Shown: positions 34,652 to 44,462, counted from the stretch's first letter. The stretch is 64,000 bases of DNA from Psychromonas ingrahamii 37 (GCF_000015285.1 NC_008709.1:620001-684000), one strand, 5' to 3'. A program made the numbers and translations. The notes: generated from the letters alone by a model not told the origin.

Positions 34652-35757
34652 TTAGTCCGCACGGAGTGTCACTTCAATAATTTCACCCGGCTGCCACAGC
34701 CGCATGTGAGGTCGCACAGGCCGGTGCCGCAACTAACGATCAGGCTCATCTTGCCGATCTGATATCACCCATCGAAGTAGGGATAGTATTGTTTGACCAG
34801 AAGGCCGAAGGGCCAGATTTGGCCTCCGTGAGTGTGGCCTGACAACATCAGCCCGACACCCCTATTTTTGGCCTTTTTCACCTGCAACGGTGAGTGCGAA
34901 AGTAGTACTATAGCGCCCTTATAATTCCCATCGAGTAACGACAATACCCGATCCCCGTTATTATTATTGAGCTGCTGTCTGGATAGATTATCTACGCCTG
35001 CAAGCAGTAATCCGGGGGCGACCTCCTGCCAGCAGTTGCGCAGCCATACTACGCTGGCCTTCTCGCTGATGGCGATGGCTGCCGTACTGTCACCGTGGAA
35101 CTCGTGATTACCGGTGACGGCATAGACTCCCATCGGCGCTTTCAGGCGCGCAAAGACAGCTTGCAGGCCGCTATCTATTCTGCCATGTCCCTCAAAGATA
35201 TCACCCAACAGAACGATCAGATCTGGTTTGAGTCCTTCAACCTGAGCAACCCGCGCATTAAGCCATTGCGCTCCCAACTGACTGCCGAGATGCAGATCTG
35301 ATAGCACCACAATACGAGTGCCGTCGAGCGATACGGGCAGTGCAGTCAGGGTAACCTCGTGCCGGCTAACGATCGGCGCACGCATACCCTGCACCAGTGC
35401 CACGACAATCAATAGCAACGAGAGCAAAAGGGCACTGCTGCGAAGCTGATTAAGATAGGGTTTTGCCCAAAAACCAAAGCCGCTCAGTAGTTCGAGCATA
35501 AGCTGGATAGTGGTAGCAAGAAACAGCGCTCCCAGCCAGTTCAGGGCAAGCTGATTTAGCAGGCTCAGCAGACTTCCGCTGACATCATCACCAGCGTGTA
35601 TGCCGACCAGGTATAACAGCCACAGTGTCAGGGAAAGCAGCCATAGCCTGCGACGGAGATGAACTGGCTTGAAGCAGTTGAGAGATGCAATACGCCAGGT
35701 GAGATAGCCATGCATCAGAGAGGCAATCAGGTTAAGAATAAGCGTAAATCCAAACAT
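34652..35757 (-). pseudogene. Membrane metallophosphoesterase with stop codon and frameshift
   Basis: The minus-strand gene encodes about four N-terminal membrane segments (residues 1-125) and a calcineurin-like phosphoesterase domain with LSDLHLGS, LLGDIFEG, TGNHEFHGD and SGHTHGGQIW. The frame stops at TGA 34765-34767 after YYPYFDG. Reading on gives YQIGKMSLIVSCGTGL in the same frame, then MRLWQPGEIIEVTLRAD in another, ending at 34652. An arginine codon thus became TGA, and a small indel lies near 34715. All metal-binding motifs precede the damage, so the 330-aa product may still fold. GC content is above the local level. A sequencing error cannot be excluded. Confidence 0.85.
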
Positions 35758-35772
35758 AGCTTTTCCTCTAGG

Positions 35773-35811
35773 CCGTTGGGCATTTGATCCCTAGAATCAA
35801 CAGCCCAACGG
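35773..35811. other. Stem-loop upstream of the metallophosphoesterase
   Basis: CCGTTGGGC and GCCCAACGG form a 9-bp stem, and inside it TTGAT/ATCAA can pair further. It would lie in the 5' leader of the minus-strand transcript. Confidence 0.55.
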
Positions 35812-35972
35812 TGCAGGTTATGTAAGTTGGCGCAGGAATTAAACGCTACTTTTTCTTTCTGGCGTTGATATGTCCATTATAGTATAGCTAACGGCCAATT
35901 AGCCGCCTCTGCAAATCCCCGTGCTAAGTCTTTTTTGCCCTGTCCAATGTTAATGTTTAGTTGTTCAAGGTA

Positions 35973-36007
35973 TGATCTTGCCTTTAATTTAATAATTAGA
36001 AGGTATG
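35973..36007 (+). repeat. Dispersed 35-nt repeat, copy 2
   Basis: It matches 26385-26419 except at three positions. It ends just before the yegD-like gene, so it may lie in that gene's promoter or leader. Confidence 0.75.
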
Positions 36008-36040
36008 GATGTCCTGCCTTTTTTTTTGTCAGGAAACATA

Positions 36041-37354
36041 ATGACCGCTGATTTTATTGGTATTGATTTTGGTACAAGCAATTGTGCCGTAGCAGCTTGG
36101 CTTAATAACAAACCGACACTGATTGTTGTCGATAAAGAGAGTGAGAACCCGTTTAAGATCCGTTCTGCAATCTATTTGACCCATAATGAATCGGGTGCCG
36201 CGAGTAATAATGCAAAAACGAATGAGCAAACCTTAAATGAGATGTTAAATTCCGGTGAGATTTTGTTTGGTGAACAAGGCTTTAAGACCTTTTTATTAAC
36301 CCCTGATGAAGGGCGCTATGTTAATAGCCCAAAGAATTTTCTTGGCGCTAAAATTCCAAAACGTTTATTAGATAACTTTGAACTATTGGTCGTTCGCTTT
36401 TTATCTTATCTTAAGCAGTGTGCTGAAAAACAGTTAAATATTACTATTAATAAAGCGGTTATTGCGCGCCCGGTCAACTACCACTCCACTATGGGGGAGT
36501 TAGGAAACCAACAAGCTGAAGCGCTAATGTTACGCGCAGCAACCAAAGCGGGTTTTACACAGGTTGACTTTATCCATGAGCCCCTGGCAGCAGCTTATCA
36601 CTTTGAACAACAAATTAAGAAGCCAACTAAGGCGATGGTAGTCGATTTAGGAGGAGGTACTTCCGATGTTACTTTTTGTTTATTAAGTAAAGAGAAAGCC
36701 GATAAACTTGAGAGAGATGCTGATATTTATGCCACCAAGGGGATCCGCCAGGGCGGCATTGTAAGTGATAAATATTTAGCAAGCAGCATAGTGTCGCCTC
36801 TGTTTGGTCGGGGAGGGCGCACAGCAGGTGGCCGTTCAATTCCAAATATGTTGTATTTTGGCGTTTATGCGATTGACAATATTCCCGAGATGAGTGATTT
36901 TTATTCCCCCGCTCGTGCTAAATCGATCACTGAATATATCTCCGATAGTAAAGATCCTGCACCACTGATGCGTTTACAGCAGGTACAAAAGCAAAGGCTT
37001 ACTCATCAATTGATGCATGCCATTGAGCTTGCGAAGATCGATTTAAGTGACCAGCAACAAACAGATTTACCCTTAGCTTTTATAGACAAATCATTGGACG
37101 TGACCATCAAACGTGATCAGGTTGCACAGACTATGACAAAATGGTTAGAAAAGATGTTTGTCATGATTGACAGCGCGGTTGATGAGGCCAAACAGCAACC
37201 AGAAATTATCTATTTAACCGGCGGTATGGGGTTATCACCGCTAGTCCAGCAAGCGATTAAAGCGCGTTATCCAGAGGTTAATATTACCGTTGCTGATGCC
37301 TTTAGCTCAGTCGTTTTGGGCGCGCTATTAAAAGCTAAACGTCTATTTTCCTGA
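36041..37354 (+). CDS. yegD: YegD-type Hsp70-like protein
   Basis: A 437-aa actin-fold ATPase related to DnaK but without the substrate-binding and lid domains. The phosphate-1 loop is IGIDFGTSNCAVAAW (about 5-19), the phosphate-2 loop VVDLGGGTSDVTF (about 201-213), and the adenosine motif IYLTGGMGLSPLV lies near 400. It matches E. coli YegD in length and layout (SPKNFLGA, RPVNY, FYSPARAKS). Its function is not established; a chaperone role is assumed from the fold. The ATG at 36041 with AGGAA upstream is preferred over one twelve codons earlier. Confidence 0.88.
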   Translation: MTADFIGIDFGTSNCAVAAWLNNKPTLIVVDKESENPFKIRSAIYLTHNESGAASNNAKTNEQTLNEMLNSGEILFGEQGFKTFLLTPDEGRYVNSPKNFLGAKIPKRLLDNFELLVVRFLSYLKQCAEKQLNITINKAVIARPVNYHSTMGELGNQQAEALMLRAATKAGFTQVDFIHEPLAAAYHFEQQIKKPTKAMVVDLGGGTSDVTFCLLSKEKADKLERDADIYATKGIRQGGIVSDKYLASSIVSPLFGRGGRTAGGRSIPNMLYFGVYAIDNIPEMSDFYSPARAKSITEYISDSKDPAPLMRLQQVQKQRLTHQLMHAIELAKIDLSDQQQTDLPLAFIDKSLDVTIKRDQVAQTMTKWLEKMFVMIDSAVDEAKQQPEIIYLTGGMGLSPLVQQAIKARYPEVNITVADAFSSVVLGALLKAKRLFS

Positions 37355-37429
37355 GCGATGACAAGCCAGAGGGTGGTTCTAAAGAAGCTTTGCAATCACC
37401 GAATTTGGTCAGTTTAAACTGTTATCGTT

Positions 37430-40372
37430 TTAGTGGTGCGGGCCCTGCTTGGCAAAGCGGGAAAATTCGTCAGCCGGAATAGCTTTACTAAAATAATAAC
37501 CTTGTATTTCATTACAGCCGTGCAGGCGTAGAAATTCCAGCTGTTCGGCTGTCTCGACCCCTTCGGCAATGGTCTGCATTCCGAGGTTTTTCGCCATATC
37601 GATAATGGCGTGCACCATCGCTCGGTCATCGGAATCCCTGGCAAGATTACAAATAAATGATTGGTCGATTTTAAGTTTGTAAACCTTAAACTGCTTGAGA
37701 TAGCTCAGGGAAGAGTAACCTGTACCAAAGTCATCAATCGACATGCGAATGCCCTTTGCATGCAATTGATTCATAATGTTAATCGCCTGCTGCGGATCAT
37801 CCATAGTAATGGCTTCGGTGAGTTCCAATTCCAGGTATTGATGTGCGAGCTGTGCTTTATTTAGCATGCTAATAATCATGCCGATAAGGTTGGCTTGTTT
37901 AAACTGCAGAGCAGACAGATTGACAGCGACAACCATTGGCGCGAGTCCTTCATTTTGCCAGACCTTCATTTGATCAATGGCGGTACGTAATACCCACTCT
38001 CCAATCGCTACAATCTGTCCGCTGCTTTCTGCAATGGGAATGAATTCACCGGGAGAAATGTCTCCCAGCTCCGGATGTCTCCAGCGCAGCAGCGCTTCAG
38101 CACCTATAATATGCCCCTTTACTGCTGAAATCTGTGGTTGGTAGTGTACTTGCATTTCATTACGCAGCAGAGCATGTCTCATGGCATTGACTATTTTTAA
38201 CTTACGTTGCAAATGAACCTGCATCTCTTCGGTGAAAAAATGGAAAGTGTTGCGGCTGTATCTTTTTGCCTGAGACATGGCGGTATCGGCATTTTTGATC
38301 AAGGTTTCAAACTCTTCGCCATCATTCGGATAGATAGCAATACCTATTGTGGCAGTGATAAACAGTTCATGGTGTTCAAAGACAGTAGGCAGTGACACGG
38401 TTTCAATCAGTTTTGTCGCAATATTTAATGCGCTGTCTGCATCGGTATTAGGGAAAAGTAAAATAAACTCATCGCTTCCAATCCTTGATACAAGGTCGAC
38501 CTCCCGGATGGCAGATTTTAGTCGCTTTGCTATTTCGATCAGCAGTCGATCACCAATTACATGCCCTAAGGTATCATTGACATTTTTAAAATGGTCAAGG
38601 TCTAGAAACATCATGGTTAAGGATTCATTATTACGTCTTGCAAGCGTAAAAAGGTAGGTGATTTTATCCTTGAGCATAAAACGGTTCGGCAGCCCGGTAA
38701 GCTGATCAAAGTTTGCCAGAGCCTGCAGGTGAGCTTCAGCAAGTTTTCGTTCGGTAATATCCTGAATGGTCCCTTTCATGAGGATAGGGCTTCCTTGATT
38801 ATCGAACTCGAGCTCACCTAAGCCATGTACCCAACGGACAGCTTGATCATTTTGACGTTTCATTCGATATTCTTGATTAAAGGATTTTTTCTGATTAAGG
38901 ACATCTTCTTTAAAATAATGATCTATTCTACTGCGATCATCAGGATGAATTAATTGCGCCCAACCTTCCATAGTACGTTGGTAATCGGCATCAATACCAA
39001 GTAAATTATCTAATATTTCAGAACCGGACCATTGGTTACTGCGCAAATCGAAAAGGTAGCTTCCCAAACGTGCAATTCGCTGTGATTCTCTAAGGGAGTG
39101 TTCACTTTCTTCAAGCGCCTTTTTGGCGGCGTTGCGTTCGGTAATATCTTCTGAAATGCCAAGCAGAAATTTGGGATTATTGTGCTCATCGGTGATGATT
39201 ATTTTTTTTGTGTATAGAGTGCGGGATCCAAAGGGGGTATCTATGATTTCCTCGGGGATTTCAAGTAGTGTTCTTCGCTCTATCGTCTCGCGATCTTTAT
39301 TGGTGAAAAAGTCTGCTTGTTCTTTAGGGAAAAAGTCATAATCACTTTGCCCTAAAATAGTTTCACGACTATGTCCAAATAACTTTTCAGTGGATTTATT
39401 GATAAGAGAAAGCCGTAAATTATTAACATCTTTCAGAAAAATAGCCGTTGGAATATTCTCTATAATGTCGTCGAGTAAGCGTTTTTTTTCGCGAAGTTGA
39501 GTTTTTGCCAACTCTAGATTGTGGTAGGGTCTTTCGATGACAGTAATAAAAATTGCCCGGTAAATAAAGAGGTAGGCAATAACCTTATAGAGATGACCCG
39601 ATATATTGTAAATATCCGTTAAATCGGCGTATAGAGTGAAGAAAAACTCGCTCATCGCTATAATACACAGACCTGTGAGCAGGGATGATGCATGATAGGT
39701 TTGGGGTCGGTGCATTTGCTGCAGCAGTAGCAATACTGTTATTAAAGTTAAACCGATAATAATATACTCAGTATTGATTTTAAGAGCGCTAAGTCCCGCT
39801 TGCGGGGTAAAGAACAGATGTGAAAGAAAGTCAGGATTCATTAGGATCAGCCAGTGCACAATTCCCGTTGCTGCCAGTATGATTGACAAAATCAGATAGC
39901 GGAAAAACCTAAAAGACGATAGACGAATTGGTAATATAACGAATAATAATAATCCGATGGTCGAAAGTATTCTTGCCGCAAGCCAAAATCCAATGGTTTT
40001 ATTAGGGTTGCTTGGCGTTACATAATCAGGCATGCCCGGGTAGGAGAGTATATGAGAAAAATCGAGTATGCCCACCCCCAAAAACACAGAGGCAAGCAAG
40101 ACTATGTTGCCGGGTAACTTGCGTTTTCTGCCTGTCCAGCCCACGGCAAATATTAATGCTGCGATAATAATGGAAATAGTTTCAAGCGCAGTGTGTAATG
40201 GCAGGTAGTTTTGCCAGCCTCCAATTTCAATCAAGGGTTGCACCAAAATTGCCGTGACAAGCCCAGCCGCCATTAAGCCCGTAAAGAAAATGGCCTTACC
40301 TAATGATGGCGAGTGACTGGAGTGAATATATGTAAAGTATTTACACAGTGATGACAATATTCTGCTAAACAA
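37430..40372 (-). CDS. Membrane MASE3-PAS-PAS-GGDEF-EAL cyclic-di-GMP protein
   Basis: A 980-aa membrane sensor. Seven or eight membrane segments (about residues 28-280) with HTALETISIIIAALIF and DFSHILSYPGMPDY mark a MASE3 sensory domain. Two PAS domains follow (about 300-420 and 430-550; ISEDITERNA and GTIQDITERK mark their ends), then GGDEF (about 560-720) and EAL (about 735-975). The active-site signature reads GSDEF, so cyclase activity is possible but reduced; EAL keeps EALLRWRHP, NLSALQF, ELTEA, DDFGTGYSSL and EGVET, so phosphodiesterase activity is likely. It stands alone on the minus strand. The start at 40372 gives a short hydrophilic N-terminus. Confidence 0.88.
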   Translation of the reverse strand: MFSRILSSLCKYFTYIHSSHSPSLGKAIFFTGLMAAGLVTAILVQPLIEIGGWQNYLPLHTALETISIIIAALIFAVGWTGRKRKLPGNIVLLASVFLGVGILDFSHILSYPGMPDYVTPSNPNKTIGFWLAARILSTIGLLLFVILPIRLSSFRFFRYLILSIILAATGIVHWLILMNPDFLSHLFFTPQAGLSALKINTEYIIIGLTLITVLLLLQQMHRPQTYHASSLLTGLCIIAMSEFFFTLYADLTDIYNISGHLYKVIAYLFIYRAIFITVIERPYHNLELAKTQLREKKRLLDDIIENIPTAIFLKDVNNLRLSLINKSTEKLFGHSRETILGQSDYDFFPKEQADFFTNKDRETIERRTLLEIPEEIIDTPFGSRTLYTKKIIITDEHNNPKFLLGISEDITERNAAKKALEESEHSLRESQRIARLGSYLFDLRSNQWSGSEILDNLLGIDADYQRTMEGWAQLIHPDDRSRIDHYFKEDVLNQKKSFNQEYRMKRQNDQAVRWVHGLGELEFDNQGSPILMKGTIQDITERKLAEAHLQALANFDQLTGLPNRFMLKDKITYLFTLARRNNESLTMMFLDLDHFKNVNDTLGHVIGDRLLIEIAKRLKSAIREVDLVSRIGSDEFILLFPNTDADSALNIATKLIETVSLPTVFEHHELFITATIGIAIYPNDGEEFETLIKNADTAMSQAKRYSRNTFHFFTEEMQVHLQRKLKIVNAMRHALLRNEMQVHYQPQISAVKGHIIGAEALLRWRHPELGDISPGEFIPIAESSGQIVAIGEWVLRTAIDQMKVWQNEGLAPMVVAVNLSALQFKQANLIGMIISMLNKAQLAHQYLELELTEAITMDDPQQAINIMNQLHAKGIRMSIDDFGTGYSSLSYLKQFKVYKLKIDQSFICNLARDSDDRAMVHAIIDMAKNLGMQTIAEGVETAEQLEFLRLHGCNEIQGYYFSKAIPADEFSRFAKQGPHH

Positions 40373-40829
40373 TGTTAAGTCCTCGTAATCTAAGGCTTTT
40401 AAGCGATTGGTTATAAAGCGTTCTATTTAATGTCATAAAATAGATTTTTTTGTATTGGCATAAAAGATTTTAGCACATGAAAAGAGTTAAGTTATCAGTC
40501 ATAATTAGGCAGCTTGAACCTGTCAATTAAACGCTCATCTACTTCCTATGCTTAAGTCTACAACTCATTCTTAATTATTGCGTGGTAAAATCCAGCGGTT
40601 CATTACAGCTTTTTTTAAGAGAAATTTTGCAAGGGTGTTATATGTATACCAAAAACATAAAAATATCTAGATGCTTAACAGATTTATCGGATCAACAAAT
40701 TCAGGTTTGTTGAAAACGGAGATTATTCAAAGAAATGGACTGCACAAAAAAGTGGCATCAATACTGCTCTGTCTTGGTTCATTTATGACGGACATGATAC
40801 TCACAGCGCCTCAGTAGCAAGGCGCGCCT
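40373..40829. other. Intergenic DNA with a possible 23-aa peptide
   Basis: At 40642-40713 a 23-codon frame begins MYTKNIKISRCLTDLSDQQI after AAGGGTG. It may be a small peptide or the broken start of a DUF1127-type gene. Nothing else recognisable is in this stretch. Confidence 0.3.
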
Positions 40830-40919
40830 ATGGCTGTCAACGTTAAAAACAATGACGGTTATTATGTCCCTGACCATAGGAGGATGATAAAATCAGCAAA
40901 ATCCCGAATAATGTTATTG

Positions 40920-41135
40920 CAGCATCGGGTAAAGGAAAAAATACTGCAAGTCTGGTATGATTTTAGCAGAGCGCTGCTTGCTGAGAGAGGTCATATTGGG
41001 AATGAAAAAAGAACCGATTTTATTAACGCCGCTTATAAGAAAGATCAAGTGCTTGAAGTACTTACGGGACTCGCTGCAAAGCTTATCTGAAACGTCACCA
41101 ATGCGTCATTGATACTGGCCGATCAAGTGGCTTAA
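40920..41135 (+). pseudogene. Remnant of a carboxymuconolactone decarboxylase-family protein
   Basis: The frame reads YDFSRALLAERGHIG, INAAYKKDQVLEVLTGLAAK, then a stop (TGA 41088-41090), then NVTNASLILADQVA to TAA 41133-41135. This resembles the C-terminal part of AhpD/CMD-type proteins (KRG...GYxKxQVLEVxxGxAxKxxSNYxNHI). The catalytic CxxC part is absent and a stop interrupts the rest. It ends about 55 bp before ribA. Confidence 0.6.
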
Positions 41136-41189
41136 TTGGACTCATCCTGTGTAACTAAAATAATAGTAGAAGATATAAGGTTAAATATT

Positions 41190-41792
41190 ATGACCAAAGT
41201 AAGAACCAAAATTTCGCTAAAAATAGGTGCTAATAGCCGAATTCCAGCTCAGATAGCATCGTTTAATGGCTTAACGTCCGATAAAGAGCATATCGCTATT
41301 ATTTTTGGAAAAGCAGACGAGTGCTCAAGCTCGCCGATCGTGCGCATACATTCCGAATGTTTAACGGGAGATGTTTTTCATTCATCACGTTGTGATTGCG
41401 GTGAACAATTAGATGAAGCCATCGAGCTAATGGAAAAAGAAGGCGGCATTATTATTTATCTGCGTCAGGAAGGTCGGGGAATTGGCCTATATAACAAAAT
41501 TGATGCTTATAAACTTCAATCTGAAGGTATGGACACCTATCAAGCTAATAACCAGTTAGGTTTTGAAGACGACCTTAGAGATTTCACCGAAGCGGGACAA
41601 ATGCTCGCGGCGTTAAATATTAGGAAACTACAGCTATTAACCAATAACCCGCTAAAAGTGAAGGCGTTGCGGGAGTATGGGATAACGGTTGATAAGGTGA
41701 TCAGTACTTCAACATTTATTAAAGACGATAACGAATCCTATTTAAGGACTAAGGCAAAAAATGCCGGTCATGCTATCCGCTTTCCGTTTTAG
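41190..41792 (+). CDS. ribA: GTP cyclohydrolase II
   Basis: Opens GTP to the pyrimidine precursor of riboflavin, releasing formate and pyrophosphate. The 200-aa protein has zinc ligands Cys57, Cys68 and Cys70 in [20 protein letters not shown], the substrate motif [13 protein letters not shown], and TNNPLKV. Length is close to E. coli RibA (196 aa). The ATG at 41190 (MTKVRTKI) is chosen; AAGG lies upstream. It is not in a riboflavin operon, and no FMN-riboswitch-like sequence was seen upstream, so it may be a second copy. Confidence 0.9.
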   Translation: MTKVRTKISLKIGANSRIPAQIASFNGLTSDKEHIAIIFGKADECSSSPIVRIHSECLTGDVFHSSRCDCGEQLDEAIELMEKEGGIIIYLRQEGRGIGLYNKIDAYKLQSEGMDTYQANNQLGFEDDLRDFTEAGQMLAALNIRKLQLLTNNPLKVKALREYGITVDKVISTSTFIKDDNESYLRTKAKNAGHAIRFPF

Positions 41793-41892
41793 GTTCGAAG
41801 CACTCAAGTTTAGCGTCGGAAAATAAAATACGATTTTTTCAAGTTTAGATTTAAATAATCACTGCGTTGCTTGTATTAAGTCACAATAGAAT

Positions 41893-41922
41893 CAGCCCGG
41901 TAGTTACTCGGCTGGCTTTTTA
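41893..41922 (+). terminator. Terminator downstream of ribA
   Basis: CAGCC pairs with GGCTG, with an extra G-C pair inside (41893-41914), followed by GCTTTTTATT. It also lies just beyond the end of the LysR remnant on the other strand. Confidence 0.65.
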
Positions 41923-41933
41923 TTGTTTTGTAA

Positions 41934-42378
41934 TTAATGGGTCAAAAACACATTGCTTGGTAATGCCTGTATTTTTTCCACAAACCACGCCAGTGTATTG
42001 CCTTTATTATATTTATGCCATGCAATACACAAATCATGGTTGCTATCTTCAGGTTTTGCCACCGTTAATGCCACTGGGTGCCACAGCTGTCACTCTTGCT
42101 ATAGGCGATGAACAGGCAAATAACCCACTCCTAAACCAGCAACTGTACCTCTATTTTTTGTCAATACTAGGAGCGGTAATACGCGCCTGACCATCGAGTA
42201 AACCCGCTGAACGTGCTGCATCAAACAGCGCAATATTTAAATCCTCTTCAAGCTTATTGACCGTATAGAAGATAGTCGAAAGCACCCGAAACAATTAATC
42301 CGCTGCGCCGAAAAAACTATGCTTACGTTTAATAGCATCAAGTACCTTTAACGTGTCGAGTGTGATCGGTGAATTCAT
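41934..42378 (-). pseudogene. LysR-family regulator remnant, YhaJ-like
   Basis: The minus strand begins at ATG 42378 with TLDTLKVLDAIKRKHSFFGA, a stop, and then TVNKLEEDLNIALFD, the DNA-binding domain of a LysR regulator. The end of the effector domain survives as AGLGVGYLPVHRL, two stops, and IAWHKYNKGNTLAWFVEKI. Only about 445 bp of an expected 900 remain, so there is an internal deletion as well as stops. It is divergent from a pirin gene and close to yqjG, matching the yqjG...yhaJ-yhaK neighbourhood of E. coli. Confidence 0.85.
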
Positions 42379-42483
42379 TACTTCAATCCTTTTGAACTAA
42401 TAGTTCAATTATTACCGTTATTAATCGTTGTTGGGATTAAATATAATAGCTTTAACAATGAAGTTTACATTAGGGGTGTCAAT

Positions 42484-43221
42484 ATGAAAGCAAGCCATCA
42501 AAAAATCAGTGCATCTGAATTATATTATTTACCGAGTAGCAGTATGCATCCGGCAAATACCCGTTTTCATTTTTCATTTGCTAATTATTACAACCCGACA
42601 AGAATGAACTTTGGCGCACTGCGTGTTTTAAACGATGATGATGTCACCCCGCACAGTGGATTTGGCCGTCACCCGCACAGGGATATGGAGATTGTCAGTT
42701 ATATAGTTAAAGGTCAATTAACCCATTGGGATAGTGTCACCAACGTCGAAGAGACCATTGGCCGTGGCCATGTTCAGGCTATTTCAGCGGGTTCGGGTAT
42801 ATCGCATTCAGAGCTTAATAAGCAGAATGATTGGTGTCGATTTTTACAAATTTGGATTATGCCCTCGAAAAAGGGAGGGCCTGTTCGTTACCATCACCAA
42901 CAATTTGAATTACAGGAAAGAGAAAATAAACTATTACATATTGTTGGTAATCCAAAAAATAAAAACACCTCCCCTTTGTATCTCAATTCAGATGTTAATT
43001 TATATGTATCTGAACTAACCGATTCGCGCGCTATTGTCGAATTTGAATTACAACCGGGCAGGCAGGCTTATATTAATTGTATTGAAGGCAGTATCAATAT
43101 TGAAGGTTACCCGTTACTTAATGAACGCGACTCACTGGAATTAAGTGCTGCCGGAAAGATTAATTTTTCACTGCAGGGATCTCATGCGCATTTCATTATT
43201 ATAGAAATGGAAAGTCATTGA
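42484..43221 (+). CDS. Pirin-family protein (YhaK/YhhW-like)
   Basis: A 245-aa bicupin. The N-terminal cupin has FGRHPHRDMEIVSYIVKG and AGSGISHSELN, which supply the metal-binding histidines. Pirins include quercetin dioxygenases and redox sensors; the reaction here is unknown. Length and layout match E. coli YhhW and YhaK. It is divergent from the LysR remnant, which would have been its regulator, so its control may now be altered. Confidence 0.88.
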   Translation: MKASHQKISASELYYLPSSSMHPANTRFHFSFANYYNPTRMNFGALRVLNDDDVTPHSGFGRHPHRDMEIVSYIVKGQLTHWDSVTNVEETIGRGHVQAISAGSGISHSELNKQNDWCRFLQIWIMPSKKGGPVRYHHQQFELQERENKLLHIVGNPKNKNTSPLYLNSDVNLYVSELTDSRAIVEFELQPGRQAYINCIEGSINIEGYPLLNERDSLELSAAGKINFSLQGSHAHFIIIEMESH

Positions 43222-43299
43222 GATGGAAAATCATCAAAATGAAAAAATGGGTAAGAGTAAGATATCGTCGATTACTTTTTTACTTTACAGGCAATTATT

Positions 43300-43377
43300 A
43301 TGTCTAAATCATCAACGCATAAAGCGATAGGGGACAGCGTCAAGAAACAGCCCGTCAGAATATTTTATTTCTGTTAA
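43300..43377 (+). other. Possible 25-aa small ORF
   Basis: The frame begins MSKSSTHKAIGDSVKKQPVR and ends at 43377. There is no strong ribosome binding site. It may be a fragment of a lost gene between the pirin and yqjG. Confidence 0.25.
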
Positions 43378-43441
43378 AACCACCCAGTATCGTTTAACAC
43401 GCTTTAATATTTACTCAAGATATAACAAAGAGGCAGCTAAA

Positions 43442-44425
43442 ATGAAATCAGTAAAATCCAGTTGGAACAGCAGTATCAATGAGGGTGAATATCGCCGCAA
43501 AGATTCACAATTTAGAAATTGGATCACCCCGGACGGCAGTGCCGGTATAACGGGTCTTAGCGGATTCCAGGCTGAAGCGGGCCGTTACCATTTATATGTC
43601 TCTCTGGCTTGTCCCTGGGCCCATCGTGCTTTGATTTTTCGAAAGCTTAAAGGGCTTGAGGAGATGATCACCGTCAGTGTGGTTCATCCTGAGATGTTTG
43701 AAAAGGGCTGGTCTTTTAAACATGATAAAGGATCACAAGAGTTATACGGGACAACCGGTGACGACTTATACGGCGGGGAATATTTGTCTGAAAAATATTT
43801 TGCACAAGTGCCCGACTACACGGGGGTTATTAGTGTGCCTGTATTATGGGACAAACAACAAAAAGTGATTGTCAATAATGAATCATCGGAAATTATTCGC
43901 ATTTTCAATTCCGCTTTTAACGGGATTACCGGTAATGAGTTAGATTTTTACCCTGAGTATTTGCAAGATCAAATTGACCAGGTTAATGAGCTGGTTTATC
44001 ACAATATTAATAATGGTGTTTATAAAACCGGTTTTGCCACCAGCCAGCAGGCCTATGACAATAATGCCAAAGATTTATTTTCAGCGTTACAGCAACTTGA
44101 TAATAAGCTCGCCACACAACGTTATTTAACGGGCAATGAACTTACCGAAGCGGATTGGCGCTTGTGGCCGACATTAGTGCGTTTTGACTCTGTATATCAT
44201 ACCCACTTTAAATGTAACTTGAATTTGATCAAAGAGTTTACCCACTTATACAACTACATGCTGGAACTCTATCAAATACCTGGTATAGCTGAAACGGTCA
44301 ATATGGCGCATATTAAACGCCATTATTATGCCAGTCATCTGGCTATTAATCCTTATGGCATTGTACCTTTAGGACACCAGCAGGACTGGTCAGCAGCCCA
44401 TAACAGGGATCGGTTATTTAACTGA
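43442..44425 (+). CDS. yqjG: Glutathionyl-hydroquinone reductase
   Basis: A Xi-class glutathione transferase that reduces glutathionyl-hydroquinones. The 327-aa protein has the catalytic Cys57 in SLACPWAHRALI, the N-terminal thioredoxin-like domain with VPVLWD and VNNESSEIIRI, and an all-helical C-terminal domain with LTGNELTEADWRLWPTLVRF. E. coli YqjG is 328 aa. The N-terminal FRNWITPDG and the C-terminal INPYGIVPLG are family marks. It lies downstream of the pirin, another redox-linked gene. Confidence 0.95.
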   Translation: MKSVKSSWNSSINEGEYRRKDSQFRNWITPDGSAGITGLSGFQAEAGRYHLYVSLACPWAHRALIFRKLKGLEEMITVSVVHPEMFEKGWSFKHDKGSQELYGTTGDDLYGGEYLSEKYFAQVPDYTGVISVPVLWDKQQKVIVNNESSEIIRIFNSAFNGITGNELDFYPEYLQDQIDQVNELVYHNINNGVYKTGFATSQQAYDNNAKDLFSALQQLDNKLATQRYLTGNELTEADWRLWPTLVRFDSVYHTHFKCNLNLIKEFTHLYNYMLELYQIPGIAETVNMAHIKRHYYASHLAINPYGIVPLGHQQDWSAAHNRDRLFN

Positions 44426-44462
44426 TTTGCTGTTTTAACTGTATTTTTATAAAGTAAAAGAT

